Below, in pieces: positions 33,882 to 43,484 of a DNA stretch of 64,000 nt. Position numbers and translations under genes: made by a program. This stretch comes from an uncultured Prevotellaceae bacterium. GTDB lineage: Bacteria > Bacteroidota > Bacteroidia > Bacteroidales > Bacteroidaceae. The first letter of the stretch is position 1. Each line of letters opens with the position of its first letter. Location of the stretch: assembly GCA_902775605.1 (NCBI GenBank), contig CACYNE010000012.1, positions 1-64,000 on the forward strand, in the 5' to 3' direction. Under the pieces are notes generated by a model, which was not told where the DNA came from, ran no database searches, and worked only from the letters and a program-made list of their open reading frames with translations.

Positions 33882-35234
33882 TTATTGTAATTTAAATGTA
33901 GTTCCACCATCGGTAGCCGTATAAAGACCACCAGTAGGCAGGAAGTAATCATTAGGTGTCACATCATAAGTGCCATAGAGAGTCTCAACAAATTCCTGAA
34001 CCTTGGCAATAAAGCCAGGAACCTTCTTCTCAACAGCGTTCATATTGTTGTCTGTCTTCACAGATGCTGTGGGCTTAATTGAAATCTTTCCATAAGCCTC
34101 ACGGTTCTGAAGCACCTCAATACCCAGTGTGTTGGTCTTGGTCTTTGCGGTGTTAGTATAGCAATATACAACCACACCATTCAAAGAGTTACCACCGGTG
34201 CTCTTACCAAAGCCAATGCCCTTCAAAGACCAACCTGTGTTAAACTGATGAAGCAGAGCATCAATCTCAGCAAAGAGTGACTTCTGAGCATCGTTATAGA
34301 GTGTTGTATCCATCGTCCAGATAGAAGAATGAGATGTCATATAGTTGTCCCAGCAGGCTACAACCTTAACCTTGCCATCCTCGTTCTGCAGGCAGGTACT
34401 ATCGTTGTTAATAGTGAACTCCTGGAACGAAGACTCTCCGAGAGTCTCAGGACGCTCCATACGGAAACCATTAGGCGTGAACACGCACTTAAAGGTCTTC
34501 TTCTGCAAGGGGTCATTGATACGTTCGCAGTATGTGAACAGTCCCTTATTCAACTCCTTGAAGAACATCGTGTCAACATCGTTAATCACATAATAGTTAT
34601 TAAGAGAGGCTGTAGCGATGCGATTCTTCAGGGCCTTAGTATCATCAAGATACTGCTGCCAAGGACGATCGCAGGGAATGACGCGAGTGATAGCACCATG
34701 ACGCTCTCCATAGAACTGGATTTCGTCATCGGCCAACTTCTTCAGAACCAAGTTCTGATCACCAAACATACCCTCACCATTATTAATCAGCTGACCAGGA
34801 GCCTTGGTAGGATCCACGGGATCAACGAATACTGTGAGGATATCATTCCAAGTATTGAATGCAAGGACTGAACCTTCCTCAGACAGCATCTCATAGGTAC
34901 TGGTATGCTCAGTATATTTACCGGCATTGCCATTGCGGAGGAATTTGTGGTCACTGGCCAAAGTTACCTTGCCATTGTCATAGAAACGACCAAAGAGGTT
35001 AAAGCCCTCGAAATTGTAATCGTCTGTGCCTGCTACAAAATACTGAATAACCCAGCCATTCTTACCAGCGGAACTCTGTGCCACCAGACGATCCTTGATA
35101 TTCTCGTTCTGGTGTGTAACACGCAACGATGCACTCTCGTCGAAGTACTCATCTTGTTCGAAAGAGCAACTAGTTGTGAGAGCCATAGCACCCAAAACAA
35201 CTGGAAGCGCGAGAAATAATTTCTTATATGTCAT
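33882..35234 (-). CDS. DUF4302 lipoprotein
   Basis: A 450-residue lipoprotein of the DUF4302 family. The signal peptide ends in a lipobox (LTTSCSF), so the mature N-terminal Cys should be lipidated. The family start INVTHQNENIKDRL-like region (here RVTHQNENIKDRLVAQSS) and NGWVIQYFV, NFEGFNLFGRF and NGKVTL segments are characteristic. Its role is unknown, but it regularly travels with SusCD pairs and HExxH lipoproteins, which suggests a place in the outer-membrane import complex or in surface binding. Spacing to the upstream metallohydrolase is 29 bp. Confidence 0.85.
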   Translation of the reverse strand: MTYKKLFLALPVVLGAMALTTSCSFEQDEYFDESASLRVTHQNENIKDRLVAQSSAGKNGWVIQYFVAGTDDYNFEGFNLFGRFYDNGKVTLASDHKFLRNGNAGKYTEHTSTYEMLSEEGSVLAFNTWNDILTVFVDPVDPTKAPGQLINNGEGMFGDQNLVLKKLADDEIQFYGERHGAITRVIPCDRPWQQYLDDTKALKNRIATASLNNYYVINDVDTMFFKELNKGLFTYCERINDPLQKKTFKCVFTPNGFRMERPETLGESSFQEFTINNDSTCLQNEDGKVKVVACWDNYMTSHSSIWTMDTTLYNDAQKSLFAEIDALLHQFNTGWSLKGIGFGKSTGGNSLNGVVVYCYTNTAKTKTNTLGIEVLQNREAYGKISIKPTASVKTDNNMNAVEKKVPGFIAKVQEFVETLYGTYDVTPNDYFLPTGGLYTATDGGTTFKLQ

Positions 35235-35263
35235 AGTTGTCTATTCTTTCTGTGGTTCAACGT

Positions 35264-36493
35264 TTATTGATAATCATAAATGGTCACACTGTCACGAACA
35301 AAGTCGTTCACCTTATCCTGACGCTCACGAACCTCACGACGAAGCTGATACAAAGGCAGACCCCACTTCTCCATATGCCAAGCCTCGGCTATAGAGAGTT
35401 TCTTCAAGATAGCATTAATACCACCTTCCTTGTCGTCGGTATCAATCTTTACCCATTCCATATAGTCCTTGAACGAAGTAAAGTCCTTAACCAATTCGAA
35501 TTTCAGAGCAACATCACTCTTACTCTTTGCTTCTTGTTGATGGAAATTTGGCACATAACGACCTGTTTCCTCATACTCACCAGAATTCTCATTCTTAGCA
35601 AGTTCCTTATAGATTGAGAACTTATTCCAAATCTTACCAGGATCATTAAAGTCACGAATACCCAAAGAGTCAATCAGTGTGTAAACAGCTTCCTTATCAC
35701 CATCCTTCACACCACCATTCAGACAAGCCTCAATGATAGTGGTCATCCAACGATAGTCGGTGTCAGTAATGGTACAAGAGAGGGTCTCTACAAAGTCCTC
35801 ATAGATGGCAGAAGAACCATAGTGAGTCAGATAACCCAACTGGTGGGTCAGAATTGAGTCACGATCCTGCCAGCCACGGGGCTCATAAGTTCCAGACGTA
35901 ATCTGACCGAAAGTAACAGGATACGACTTAGTTTGGTGCAGGATGTGCGAGAATTCATGGTGCATCACATGGAACTGATCCTTGTTTAACTGGTCCATAT
36001 CAGCATCTGTATAAGGAGTCTCAGGTGTCCAGTATTTCATGTTGTTCACGTTAATCAAGGTAATCTTCACACCGGCTGAAGCATAACCCAGCATCTCAGT
36101 ACCTGTGGTAGGAGCATAAGCCGCAGAGCCAATGTAATGGAAGATACGGGGACCGTACTTCTTCATGAAGTCCTCACCTGCATACTTGTTATAAACATCA
36201 TAGAACAGGTACTTGATGAAATGGCTGAGCAACTGTGACTTCTTGTAGTCAGCAGGAGTAAGTTGATAATCCAAGTTAGAAGCTGGATAATTGAACTTAT
36301 ACTGTATCTCGGTATTGTAAGGCACCACATAATTATCGTAGAGCCACTGGTCGAAAGGTGCGGTAGAAGCATCCTTATCGACCGCATCCTTTGTAGTATT
36401 AAAGATGCTTTCAGTAAAGTCATCATCTTCGCTACAAGAGACCATCGAGCAGCCTAGTGAAACGGCCAAAAAGAAATATATGTACTTTTTCAT
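35264..36493 (-). CDS. Substrate import-associated zinc metallohydrolase lipoprotein
   Basis: A 409-residue lipoprotein with a lipobox near residue 20 (SMVSCSE). The zinc motif HHEFSHILHQTKSYP lies near residue 185, and a downstream Glu in YEDFVETLS, about 60 residues later, is a plausible third ligand. This is the pattern of the family named substrate import-associated zinc metallohydrolase lipoproteins (LP_HExxH_w_tonB), always found beside SusC/SusD genes. It probably sits on the outer membrane and cleaves a peptide or related bond as the substrate is taken up. Its substrate is unknown. It starts 12 bp after the SusD stop. Confidence 0.88.
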   Translation of the reverse strand: MKKYIYFFLAVSLGCSMVSCSEDDDFTESIFNTTKDAVDKDASTAPFDQWLYDNYVVPYNTEIQYKFNYPASNLDYQLTPADYKKSQLLSHFIKYLFYDVYNKYAGEDFMKKYGPRIFHYIGSAAYAPTTGTEMLGYASAGVKITLINVNNMKYWTPETPYTDADMDQLNKDQFHVMHHEFSHILHQTKSYPVTFGQITSGTYEPRGWQDRDSILTHQLGYLTHYGSSAIYEDFVETLSCTITDTDYRWMTTIIEACLNGGVKDGDKEAVYTLIDSLGIRDFNDPGKIWNKFSIYKELAKNENSGEYEETGRYVPNFHQQEAKSKSDVALKFELVKDFTSFKDYMEWVKIDTDDKEGGINAILKKLSIAEAWHMEKWGLPLYQLRREVRERQDKVNDFVRDSVTIYDYQ

Positions 36494-36505
36494 TGTTATT
36501 TTCTA

Positions 36506-38230
36506 TTATTTAGATTGATAAAGCATGGGTTGGGTTTCTAATTTATGGGTCTGATAGCCACCACCGCCGGAACCAACCGTAGAATTTGTAGTACGGTTGC
36601 CCTCGAAACCAGCGTCAATTACATTCTGAGGCAATTGAAGCACACGGCGAGGATCATTCCAAGTAAGTGAGTCGGTATGAATATCATCCTCATTAGCACC
36701 ACGATAGTGATGGGTTACTGTGATACCATAGCGTTTGATATCGAACCAGCGCATACCTTCAAACATGGTCTCAATACGACGGAAATGAAGAATACAGTCG
36801 AGTACGCTCAAATCATCGTCAGTCAGCACCTTAGAGAATCCCATTTCTTTAGGATGAAGATCGCTTACATACTGATTAGCCTTAGCACGGCTGTATTTCT
36901 GCAGAATGCCGCTCAATGTAAGGGCGTTAGTCACCAAATGAGAATTCGTCCAATAACCCAGATCTTGAATAGCACCAGCTTGGTCACCCTTATAAAGACG
37001 AGCCTCAGCACGACAAAGCAAGGTTTCCTCTGCAGTAAACGGCTGATAGAGCATGTGCACATAGCCGATACCAGCAATCTTATCGGTATACTCAAAGTAT
37101 TCGTACACACGGAACAACCATACACCAAACTCCTGACCACCAAAGATAAACAGGTTACCATTATATGCAGGAATCGTACCACTCCAGTTGGGGCCGCCAC
37201 CATCCACCAAGATCTTCAAGGTTGAAGGAACAGTGTATTTGTTACCTTTCTTGTCGGTAAAGTCCTTACCATCATTGATAGCAAAACGACAAGCAGAAAG
37301 CATACGGTCCTGCAATGAGAAGGTTGACTGAATCAGGAAATTGCAAGAAGCCTTCTCGTCATTGTAATCGTTCAAACGAGATTTCATTGTATTCTGGTTG
37401 ATATTGCCCCACTTACGTAACATAGAAGAAGGATTGTTGCCCAGTGCCAAGTCGGCATACTTGATACACTTGTCGTAATCACGTTTGAACAGATAGAAGC
37501 GAGAGGCAAATGCATAGGCTGCATTCTTATTGAAGTGATAGGCAGGTACCTTATACATGGCATCCTGAATCAGATCAATACCTTCCAACAAGTCGGCCTC
37601 GATCAAATCATAAGTTTCCTTAACGCTATGCAAGTAATCACTTGTGCTATAATCCACATGCACCTTAGACTCAGGTATCGTCACATAAGGAATACCACGG
37701 TCAACAGAGCTTTTTGTAGAATCCTTGTAAGCCTCAGCAAAGGTATTCACCAGCACAAAGTGCAGGTAAGCACGAAGTACATGAGCTTCACCCCATGAAT
37801 GAGACAACTCGGGATCCTGAGAAGGATTGGGATTCATCTCCATCATAGCCTCAATAGCATGGTTACAAACAGCAATACCTGCATAATAGGCTTCCCATAC
37901 CTGATAAGGTGTATCATCGGAATTGATAGAATAATTTTTAATATCCTTCCATTGATAAGCTTCCTCATGGAATTTCTCGTAAGGATCATTGTGAGTAAAG
38001 GGAACTACCACATTGTCGTCGATATAGTTATCGCCAGACAGCTCACAGATCACAGCGGGGGTTGACACTGGATAGGCCGATGTTAGCAATTTTCTTACCT
38101 TCTCACTCGAGTTAATGGCAATACGGTTATCAGGAAGCTCATCGAGCTTATCAGTACAACTTGTCAAGGCCAAGAAGGTCAAGAACAGAACATTAATATA
38201 TTTCAATATCTGAATATTATTTCGTTTCAT
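36506..38230 (-). CDS. SusD/RagB-family outer-membrane binding lipoprotein
   Basis: About 574 residues. A lipobox near residue 25 (LALTSCTD) marks it as a lipoprotein. The SusD TPR-like fold is evident from LTSAYPVSTP, YYAGIAVCNHAIEAM, AHVLRAYLHFVLVNTFAEAY and the late FRRIETMFEGMRWFDIKRYGI (described as separate parts). It should act as the surface lid that passes substrate to the SusC channel. I start it at the second ATG (38230), which gives a standard signal peptide; ATG 38257 is in frame. It follows SusC by 45 bp. Confidence 0.93.
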   Translation of the reverse strand: MKRNNIQILKYINVLFLTFLALTSCTDKLDELPDNRIAINSSEKVRKLLTSAYPVSTPAVICELSGDNYIDDNVVVPFTHNDPYEKFHEEAYQWKDIKNYSINSDDTPYQVWEAYYAGIAVCNHAIEAMMEMNPNPSQDPELSHSWGEAHVLRAYLHFVLVNTFAEAYKDSTKSSVDRGIPYVTIPESKVHVDYSTSDYLHSVKETYDLIEADLLEGIDLIQDAMYKVPAYHFNKNAAYAFASRFYLFKRDYDKCIKYADLALGNNPSSMLRKWGNINQNTMKSRLNDYNDEKASCNFLIQSTFSLQDRMLSACRFAINDGKDFTDKKGNKYTVPSTLKILVDGGGPNWSGTIPAYNGNLFIFGGQEFGVWLFRVYEYFEYTDKIAGIGYVHMLYQPFTAEETLLCRAEARLYKGDQAGAIQDLGYWTNSHLVTNALTLSGILQKYSRAKANQYVSDLHPKEMGFSKVLTDDDLSVLDCILHFRRIETMFEGMRWFDIKRYGITVTHHYRGANEDDIHTDSLTWNDPRRVLQLPQNVIDAGFEGNRTTNSTVGSGGGGYQTHKLETQPMLYQSK

Positions 38231-38275
38231 ACTATTCGTGTTATTTCGTTTAATCATTATCCTGTTTTCAATCGT

Positions 38276-41200
38276 TTAGAAACCAAGACGAACGGTAGCC
38301 GTAATCTGCTTGGAGATAGGCGAGGCAACACCACCTGAGTTAACAAATTCAGGGTCCTGTCCGTTCAAATCCTTATCGGCATAGAGCAGACACAGGTTTG
38401 TGGTGGCAAGTTTCACAGAAGCACGAGTGAGGAAACCACTCTTCTGCACCAACTGCTGAGGGAAGGTATAAGTCAATGCAATTTCCTTCAGACGGACGAA
38501 ATCACCCTTCGCAATACGAGCCGTAGAGTAGTTATATGCATTATAGGCAGTGCTCAGTGAGTAGCTACCATAGCGGTCACGCTGGTTGACAGAAGCAATG
38601 GCAGGAATCGTAGTAACGTTCTCATCACCAGGTACCATCCAACGATTCTTAAATTCACGAGGTAACGAAGTCAAATCAGAATAAGATGAACGGAAAACGG
38701 GATCGAGACGTACTTTGTTTCCACCTGAATAGGTAATGAACACTTCCATATCTAACTTACCGTATTTCTTGAAGTCATAAGAGAAGTTATTTCCGAAAGA
38801 ACCATACCAAGTAGGTTCTGAAGGACCTTCATACACCAAGAAGTCTGTCAGATGTTCGGTTTCCTGGAAGTTAACGTCACCCACGGTCTTAACACCATTT
38901 TCATTGATTACCATAGGCAAGCCTTCGGAAGTAAGGCCAGCAAACTGATAGCTGAAGATGGGGCGTACGGTATAGCCTTCAACACCAAAGCCAGCACCCG
39001 TTACCAAATCAACTGCAAGGTCGCCCGTATTCAGATTGGTAATCTCGTTATGCTCAGTACTATAGAGGAAGTCGGTGCTCCAGCGGAAGTTATTGGTTAC
39101 AATATTCTCAGTATGCAAACTGAACTCAATACCACGCGATTTCATGTCGGCTACGTTAGCCCATTTACGGTTCACGCCACCAGCACCCTGAGTAAACACC
39201 TGACCGATTTCATCGAAATTATCACGCCAATAAGCATCAAAGTTCACAGTAATACGGTTATTGAGGAATCCTAGGTCGATACCAACGTTCCACTCGTATT
39301 TCTTTTCGAAAGTAAGCTCAGTATTGGCAATCTGGTCAATTAAGATTTCTGACTCAGCAGCCGAAGTCGTCGGTCGCCACTTATTCTGCGTACGATAAAT
39401 GGCCGTAGCATTAGTAACGCTTGAAGGACCAGAAGCAGCAGTCAGCGAACGGCTACCACGAAGCATGGCAGAAGAGAGCCAAGAAGAAAAGTTCTTTATG
39501 AAAGACTCACTTCCAAAATCATACTTCAAGCCAACGTTCCAAGTAGGCAGCCAACGGCTTGAGGTAGCCTTACCCAGACGGTTAGAACCTTCATAACGTA
39601 ATGTACCATTGATAGTGTAACGGTCAAAAAGGGTGTAGTCAACCTGTCCGAAATAAGCCAAAGAGTTGTGCTGAGTGAAGCTCTCGCCATAATACTCTGT
39701 ATTTTCCTCATTCATCTGCTTCAGCCAGAGATATGGAGTATAGGTCAAACCACCATACTCATACTGATAACCCCATCCAGTCCAAGCAGTATAGGTACGC
39801 TTAACTGTGGTCATCTCTGTACCAGCGAACAAGTTAACCTTGTGGTCTGGAGTAATGTCAGAGCGATACTGAGCTGTGAAACGATAAGTATTCGAACGAG
39901 TTAGATAGCTATCTTCCATCTTAATACCACCCAAAGGTAGCACACTTTCTGGCAGAGCTTGGTCATCATCTGGGTTGGTATAGAGTAAACTGTTGTTGTC
40001 ACGGATGGTTGAATTATCATCAGTAGCATCCACACCTGCACGGTAAGCGTTAGCCTGGTTCGAGTTGTCCATCGCATTGTGAACAGTTTTGTTGGTTGAC
40101 ATTCGAGTAGCAATCAAACCAAACAGGGTCAGTGACTGCTTCTCTGTTTGAATGGGTTTATACTCCACTTCACCACGGAAAGTCAACTCACTACGGTTAA
40201 TATCGAAGTAGTTATTCTCCAACTCATCAAAAATATTAAAACCTGTATAGAAACGAGTATAGCGAGTATCGGGATCCAAGCAACGGCTGGTGTTCATTGC
40301 ATAGCTGAAGGGGTTGATATCGAAATCACGTTTCACCTCACCTGTTACCATGTCAACCGTACGGTTCAGAGAACCTGGAGCTTCCTGCTCAATATAAGTA
40401 CCCTGAGCAGCCAGTCGAACCGTCAGATTTTTCAATATATCATATGACGTATTAGCATTCATTGTGTATCTGCTCACGTTACCACGGGAAACATAAACGC
40501 CTGGGTCGTTCATCAGAGACAGCGAGAAGTAACTCTGCGATTTCTCTGTTCCGTTAGATACTGAAACAGAGTGGTTCTGATTAACTGCGTTCGAGAACAA
40601 CAGATCGAACCAGTCGGTGTTTCGGAACTCAGCTGCCTGCAGATAAGCATTGCGAGCTGCCTCGGTGTTGGCAAGACCAAACTTGCCAGATGTCTCATCG
40701 TACTGACGAAGCTGCTGGAACATGTAACCATAGACACCAGTATTCTGGGCATTTGCCATATTCTCAATCTGCAACCATCCTTTGTCAGCCATCTCCTTAT
40801 AGATACCCATCATCTCCTGAGAGTTCATGATGTTGTAGTCACGATAGCTGGGCTTCAAACGAGTAGAGAACTCGCCAGTGTAGTTCACAGAAGCACGGCC
40901 CTTAGCACCACGCTTGGTAGTGATAACGATCACACCTGCCATCGCGCGCGCGCCATATATAGAGGTGGCACTACCGTCCTTCAGAATAGTGAACGACTCG
41001 ATATCGTCAGAGTTAAGACCTGCAACAGCAGAAGATATCAACGTCTTAGCATCACCAGAAGAGAGCTCGTCGGCCGACACATCTACGTTATCCTCAAGAA
41101 TAACGTTATCAACCACCCACAGAGGCTTGGAGTTACCATAGATAGAGGTAGCACCACGGACACGAATCTTGGGAGCTGCGCCGAACGTTCCACTTACATT

Positions 41201-41650
41201 GGTTACCTGCACACCTGCTGCACGACCTTCCAACGAACGACTCACGTCAGCCATACCAGAAAGCTTAGCCTTGTCGGCATCAATCTTTGTGGCAGAACCT
41301 GTAAACATTCGCTTATCCTGCTTTATCACACCGGTTACCACAACCTCGTCAATCACCTTAGAATCGGAAACCAATGACACCTTCATGCCATTCTTTGGTG
41401 TCAGACGCTGCGTTACATAACCAATATAACTAAATTCCAGCTTCTTACCTGCCGGAACAGAGATAGTGAAAACACCATCAATATTGGTAGTAACACCCTG
41501 TTTACTACCAGCCACTTTAACAGTGGCACCGATAACCGGCTCTCCATCATCCTGCGAGATAACCGTTCCTGTAATCTTGTTGGTCTGACCAATTGCCACT
41601 CCAATAGAGAGCAACAGACCTAACAAGAACGTTGTTAGTCTTTTCTCCAT
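38276..41650 (-). CDS. SusC/RagA-family TonB-dependent transporter
   Basis: A 1124-residue outer-membrane transporter. It has a signal peptide ending VAIGQ, a carboxypeptidase-regulatory-like domain (KITGTVISQDDGEPVIGATV, about 26-100), the plug domain (GVIKQDKRMFTG to about 245, with the SusC mark GSATSIYGARAMAGVIVITT) and a 22-strand barrel ending TATVRLGF. It moves substrates into the periplasm using TonB energy, with SusD as the lid. It is the first gene of a five-gene operon with no glycoside hydrolase, no anti-sigma/ECF pair and no hybrid two-component regulator, so both substrate and control are open. Confidence 0.95.
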   Translation of the reverse strand: MEKRLTTFLLGLLLSIGVAIGQTNKITGTVISQDDGEPVIGATVKVAGSKQGVTTNIDGVFTISVPAGKKLEFSYIGYVTQRLTPKNGMKVSLVSDSKVIDEVVVTGVIKQDKRMFTGSATKIDADKAKLSGMADVSRSLEGRAAGVQVTNVSGTFGAAPKIRVRGATSIYGNSKPLWVVDNVILEDNVDVSADELSSGDAKTLISSAVAGLNSDDIESFTILKDGSATSIYGARAMAGVIVITTKRGAKGRASVNYTGEFSTRLKPSYRDYNIMNSQEMMGIYKEMADKGWLQIENMANAQNTGVYGYMFQQLRQYDETSGKFGLANTEAARNAYLQAAEFRNTDWFDLLFSNAVNQNHSVSVSNGTEKSQSYFSLSLMNDPGVYVSRGNVSRYTMNANTSYDILKNLTVRLAAQGTYIEQEAPGSLNRTVDMVTGEVKRDFDINPFSYAMNTSRCLDPDTRYTRFYTGFNIFDELENNYFDINRSELTFRGEVEYKPIQTEKQSLTLFGLIATRMSTNKTVHNAMDNSNQANAYRAGVDATDDNSTIRDNNSLLYTNPDDDQALPESVLPLGGIKMEDSYLTRSNTYRFTAQYRSDITPDHKVNLFAGTEMTTVKRTYTAWTGWGYQYEYGGLTYTPYLWLKQMNEENTEYYGESFTQHNSLAYFGQVDYTLFDRYTINGTLRYEGSNRLGKATSSRWLPTWNVGLKYDFGSESFIKNFSSWLSSAMLRGSRSLTAASGPSSVTNATAIYRTQNKWRPTTSAAESEILIDQIANTELTFEKKYEWNVGIDLGFLNNRITVNFDAYWRDNFDEIGQVFTQGAGGVNRKWANVADMKSRGIEFSLHTENIVTNNFRWSTDFLYSTEHNEITNLNTGDLAVDLVTGAGFGVEGYTVRPIFSYQFAGLTSEGLPMVINENGVKTVGDVNFQETEHLTDFLVYEGPSEPTWYGSFGNNFSYDFKKYGKLDMEVFITYSGGNKVRLDPVFRSSYSDLTSLPREFKNRWMVPGDENVTTIPAIASVNQRDRYGSYSLSTAYNAYNYSTARIAKGDFVRLKEIALTYTFPQQLVQKSGFLTRASVKLATTNLCLLYADKDLNGQDPEFVNSGGVASPISKQITATVRLGF

Positions 41651-41765
41651 AAAGTTAACTAAATCTTTTCAATCTTTTTACGTTCTTATGTTTTTTTATA
41701 TTCTTTTTTTACAGTCTATGGCTTATAAAAATACCACATTTCTATACCATTTTAATTTCAAACTG

Positions 41766-41773
41766 CAAAAGTA
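41766..41773 (-). promoter_or_regulatory. -7 box (TACTTTTG) for the SusCD operon
   Basis: CAAAAGTA on the top strand reads TACTTTTG on the minus strand, 115 bp before the SusC ATG. The leader is long compared with the other genes here, leaving room for post-transcriptional control. Confidence 0.65.
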
Positions 41774-41930
41774 ATACATTTTTTTTAATTTCAACTATTT
41801 TTTCATTAAAAACGCATTAAAAACGCATTTTTTTCACTTTTATCAACTCAAAAATGACAATATCGTACAGAAATGGCTGTTTTTGCAACAAATATACAAT
41901 GCAGGTTTAACATTTCCGAAAAAAACAAAA

Positions 41931-41960
41931 AAGAGAGAACGTAAAAACACGTTCTCTCTT
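41931..41960 (-). terminator. Terminator of infC-rpmI-rplT
   Basis: Perfect 12-bp stem AAGAGAGAACGT (41931-41942) with ACGTTCTCTCTT (41949-41960), 6-nt loop, followed by a T run on the minus strand. Confidence 0.92.
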
Positions 41961-41980
41961 CATTCATAATAGAATTTTTT

Positions 41981-42325
41981 TTACTTCACCTTTTCTACGA
42001 TAGCCTTGAAAGCCTCGGGGTTGTTCAGGGCGAGGTCAGCGAGAACCTTACGGTTAATCTCGATACCAGCCTTTGACAGAGCACCCATCAGCTTAGAATA
42101 GCTCATACCCTCCAGACGTGCGGCAGCGTTGATACGCTGGATCCACAATGCACGGAAGTTGCGCTTCTTATTACGACGATCGCGATAAGCGTAGGTCAGA
42201 CCCTTCTCCCAGGTGTTCTTCGCTACTGTCCAAACATTCTTGCGGGCTCCAAAGTAACCGCGGGTAAGTTTCAGAATGTTCTTACGTTTTGCTCTTGATG
42301 CAACGTGATTTACTGATCTTGGCAT
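41981..42325 (-). CDS. rplT: 50S ribosomal protein L20
   Basis: A 114-residue, strongly basic protein that binds 23S rRNA and is needed for early 50S assembly. The N-terminus [19 protein letters not shown] and the core [21 protein letters not shown] (as separate parts) with [18 protein letters not shown] match L20 throughout. It is last in the infC-rpmI-rplT operon. In other bacteria L20 represses this operon by binding its mRNA; no such site is evident here. Confidence 0.98.
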   Translation of the reverse strand: MPRSVNHVASRAKRKNILKLTRGYFGARKNVWTVAKNTWEKGLTYAYRDRRNKKRNFRALWIQRINAAARLEGMSYSKLMGALSKAGIEINRKVLADLALNNPEAFKAIVEKVK

Positions 42326-42361
42326 AATTTCTGTACTTTAAATGTTAGACAATAGGGTTAA

Positions 42362-42559
42362 TTAACGGAGACACAACAGGTCACGAACCTGCTTCATGTT
42401 GGTCTGATCAACGATTGTTGAACCTACCAAGTTACGCTTCTGCTTCTTGGTCTTCTTTGTCAGAATGTGGCTGTGGTAAGCGTGATGTCTCTTAACCTTA
42501 CCTGTACCGGTGAATGAGAATCTCTTCTTGGCACCGGAGTTTGTCTTTACTTTTGGCAT
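42362..42559 (-). CDS. rpmI: 50S ribosomal protein L35
   Basis: A 65-residue basic protein of the large ribosomal subunit. [20 protein letters not shown] and [20 protein letters not shown] match L35 over the full length. It lies 95 bp after infC and 36 bp before rplT. The gap to infC contains a GC-rich GGGCGCGCC stretch that stands out from the AT-rich surroundings; I cannot assign it a role. Confidence 0.97.
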   Translation of the reverse strand: MPKVKTNSGAKKRFSFTGTGKVKRHHAYHSHILTKKTKKQKRNLVGSTIVDQTNMKQVRDLLCLR

Positions 42560-42654
42560 TGTTTTTAAATTTTAAAATTGTTATTAATAATCGGCAGCTA
42601 CGCATATACCGGGCGCGCCACCCTTTCTTTCTTTTTCAATTTGAGGTTTGAGAT

Positions 42655-43356
42655 TTACTCATCCTCTGTCTCAGTGAGTTTCTTCAGTGCATCAGCACTA
42701 ATCTTGGCATTGGCAAACAAACCGCCATTTGCGGGTGCCTCAACATCGATATCCTGAGCCTGCTGATTCTTTTGCTCTTTCTGTTCTGCCTCAATAGCCT
42801 CGCGATCACGAGCCTGCTGGCTTTTCTTAGCCACACCAGCTTTCTTTGGAGCCAGATAAAGGAACATCTTCTTTCCTTCGAGGCTGGGCATTGACTCTAC
42901 CTTGCCAACTTCCTCCAAATCGTTTGCGAAACGCAGGAGAAGAACCTCACCCTGTTCCTTGAAGAGAATGCTTCGACCACGGAAGAACACATACGCACGT
43001 ACCTTATTACCTTCCTCAAGGAATTCCTTAGCGTGCTTCAGTTTGAACTGATAGTCGTGCTCATCGGTCTGAGGTCCGAAACGAATTTCCTTCACCTCTA
43101 CCTTCACCTGCTTGGCTTTCATTTCCTTTGCACGCTTCTTCTGCTGGTAGAGGAACTTAGAATAGTCAATGAGACGACACACAGGAGGATTAGCATTAGG
43201 CGAAATCTCCACAAGGTCAACACCCTGCTGGCGAGCCATATCCAATGCTTCTTTCGTAGGCATTACCGTCGAGCCGCTCTCACCTACAATGCGGACCTCT
43301 CGTACACGAATCTGTTCGTTGACGCGGTATTGATTCTGTTTTTTGTCTGTCTTCAT
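42655..43356 (-). CDS. infC: Translation initiation factor IF-3
   Basis: A 233-residue factor that binds the 30S subunit and checks start-codon pairing. The N-domain ([17 protein letters not shown], then [20 protein letters not shown]) and the C-domain ([36 protein letters not shown] in near form) are complete by about residue 175. The rest is a charged, Gln-rich extension of roughly 55 residues ([11 protein letters not shown]) that ends KKLTETEDE and is not needed for the core fold. Such tails occur in Bacteroidales IF-3. It heads the infC-rpmI-rplT operon. Confidence 0.97.
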   Translation of the reverse strand: MKTDKKQNQYRVNEQIRVREVRIVGESGSTVMPTKEALDMARQQGVDLVEISPNANPPVCRLIDYSKFLYQQKKRAKEMKAKQVKVEVKEIRFGPQTDEHDYQFKLKHAKEFLEEGNKVRAYVFFRGRSILFKEQGEVLLLRFANDLEEVGKVESMPSLEGKKMFLYLAPKKAGVAKKSQQARDREAIEAEQKEQKNQQAQDIDVEAPANGGLFANAKISADALKKLTETEDE

Positions 43357-43381
43357 TAAGCTATTTTAAGCAAATCGGCTG

Positions 43382-43389
43382 CAAAGGTA
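43382..43389 (-). promoter_or_regulatory. -7 box (TACCTTTG) for infC
   Basis: CAAAGGTA on the top strand reads TACCTTTG on the minus strand, 26 bp before the infC ATG. Confidence 0.7.
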
Positions 43390-43452
43390 CAACAATTCAG
43401 CGAAATGGCAAAACTTTTTGACTTGTTTTTTTCTTTTTCACAGAAAATAATG

Positions 43453-43460
43453 TACCTTTG
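43453..43460 (+). promoter_or_regulatory. -7 box (TACCTTTG) for aroB
   Basis: TACCTTTG lies 25 bp before the aroB ATG at 43485 and is divergent from the infC box. Confidence 0.7.
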
Positions 43461-43484
43461 CATGCGCAAAACGATACATAGACA

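Larger units (their letters stand above)
41651..41980. other. 330-bp gene-free region upstream of SusC
   Basis: AT-rich DNA with no gene. It contains the minus-strand -7 box of the SusC operon (41766-41773), leaving a leader of about 115 nt before the SusC ATG. It also holds a tandem 11-bp repeat CATTAAAAACG (41804-41814 and 41815-41825, with a partial third copy) upstream of that box, and the rplT terminator (41931-41960). Confidence 0.75.

Noticed and set aside
20898-41650. One large polysaccharide-utilisation locus joining GH43/GH105 with the SusCD operon
   Set aside because: About 7 kb of housekeeping and unrelated genes with their own promoters lie between them, and the SusCD operon carries no glycan enzyme.
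42560-42654. L20-binding leader or riboswitch between infC and rpmI
   Set aside because: There is a GC-rich GGGCGCGCC stretch, but I could not fold it into a structure resembling 23S rRNA or a known leader.
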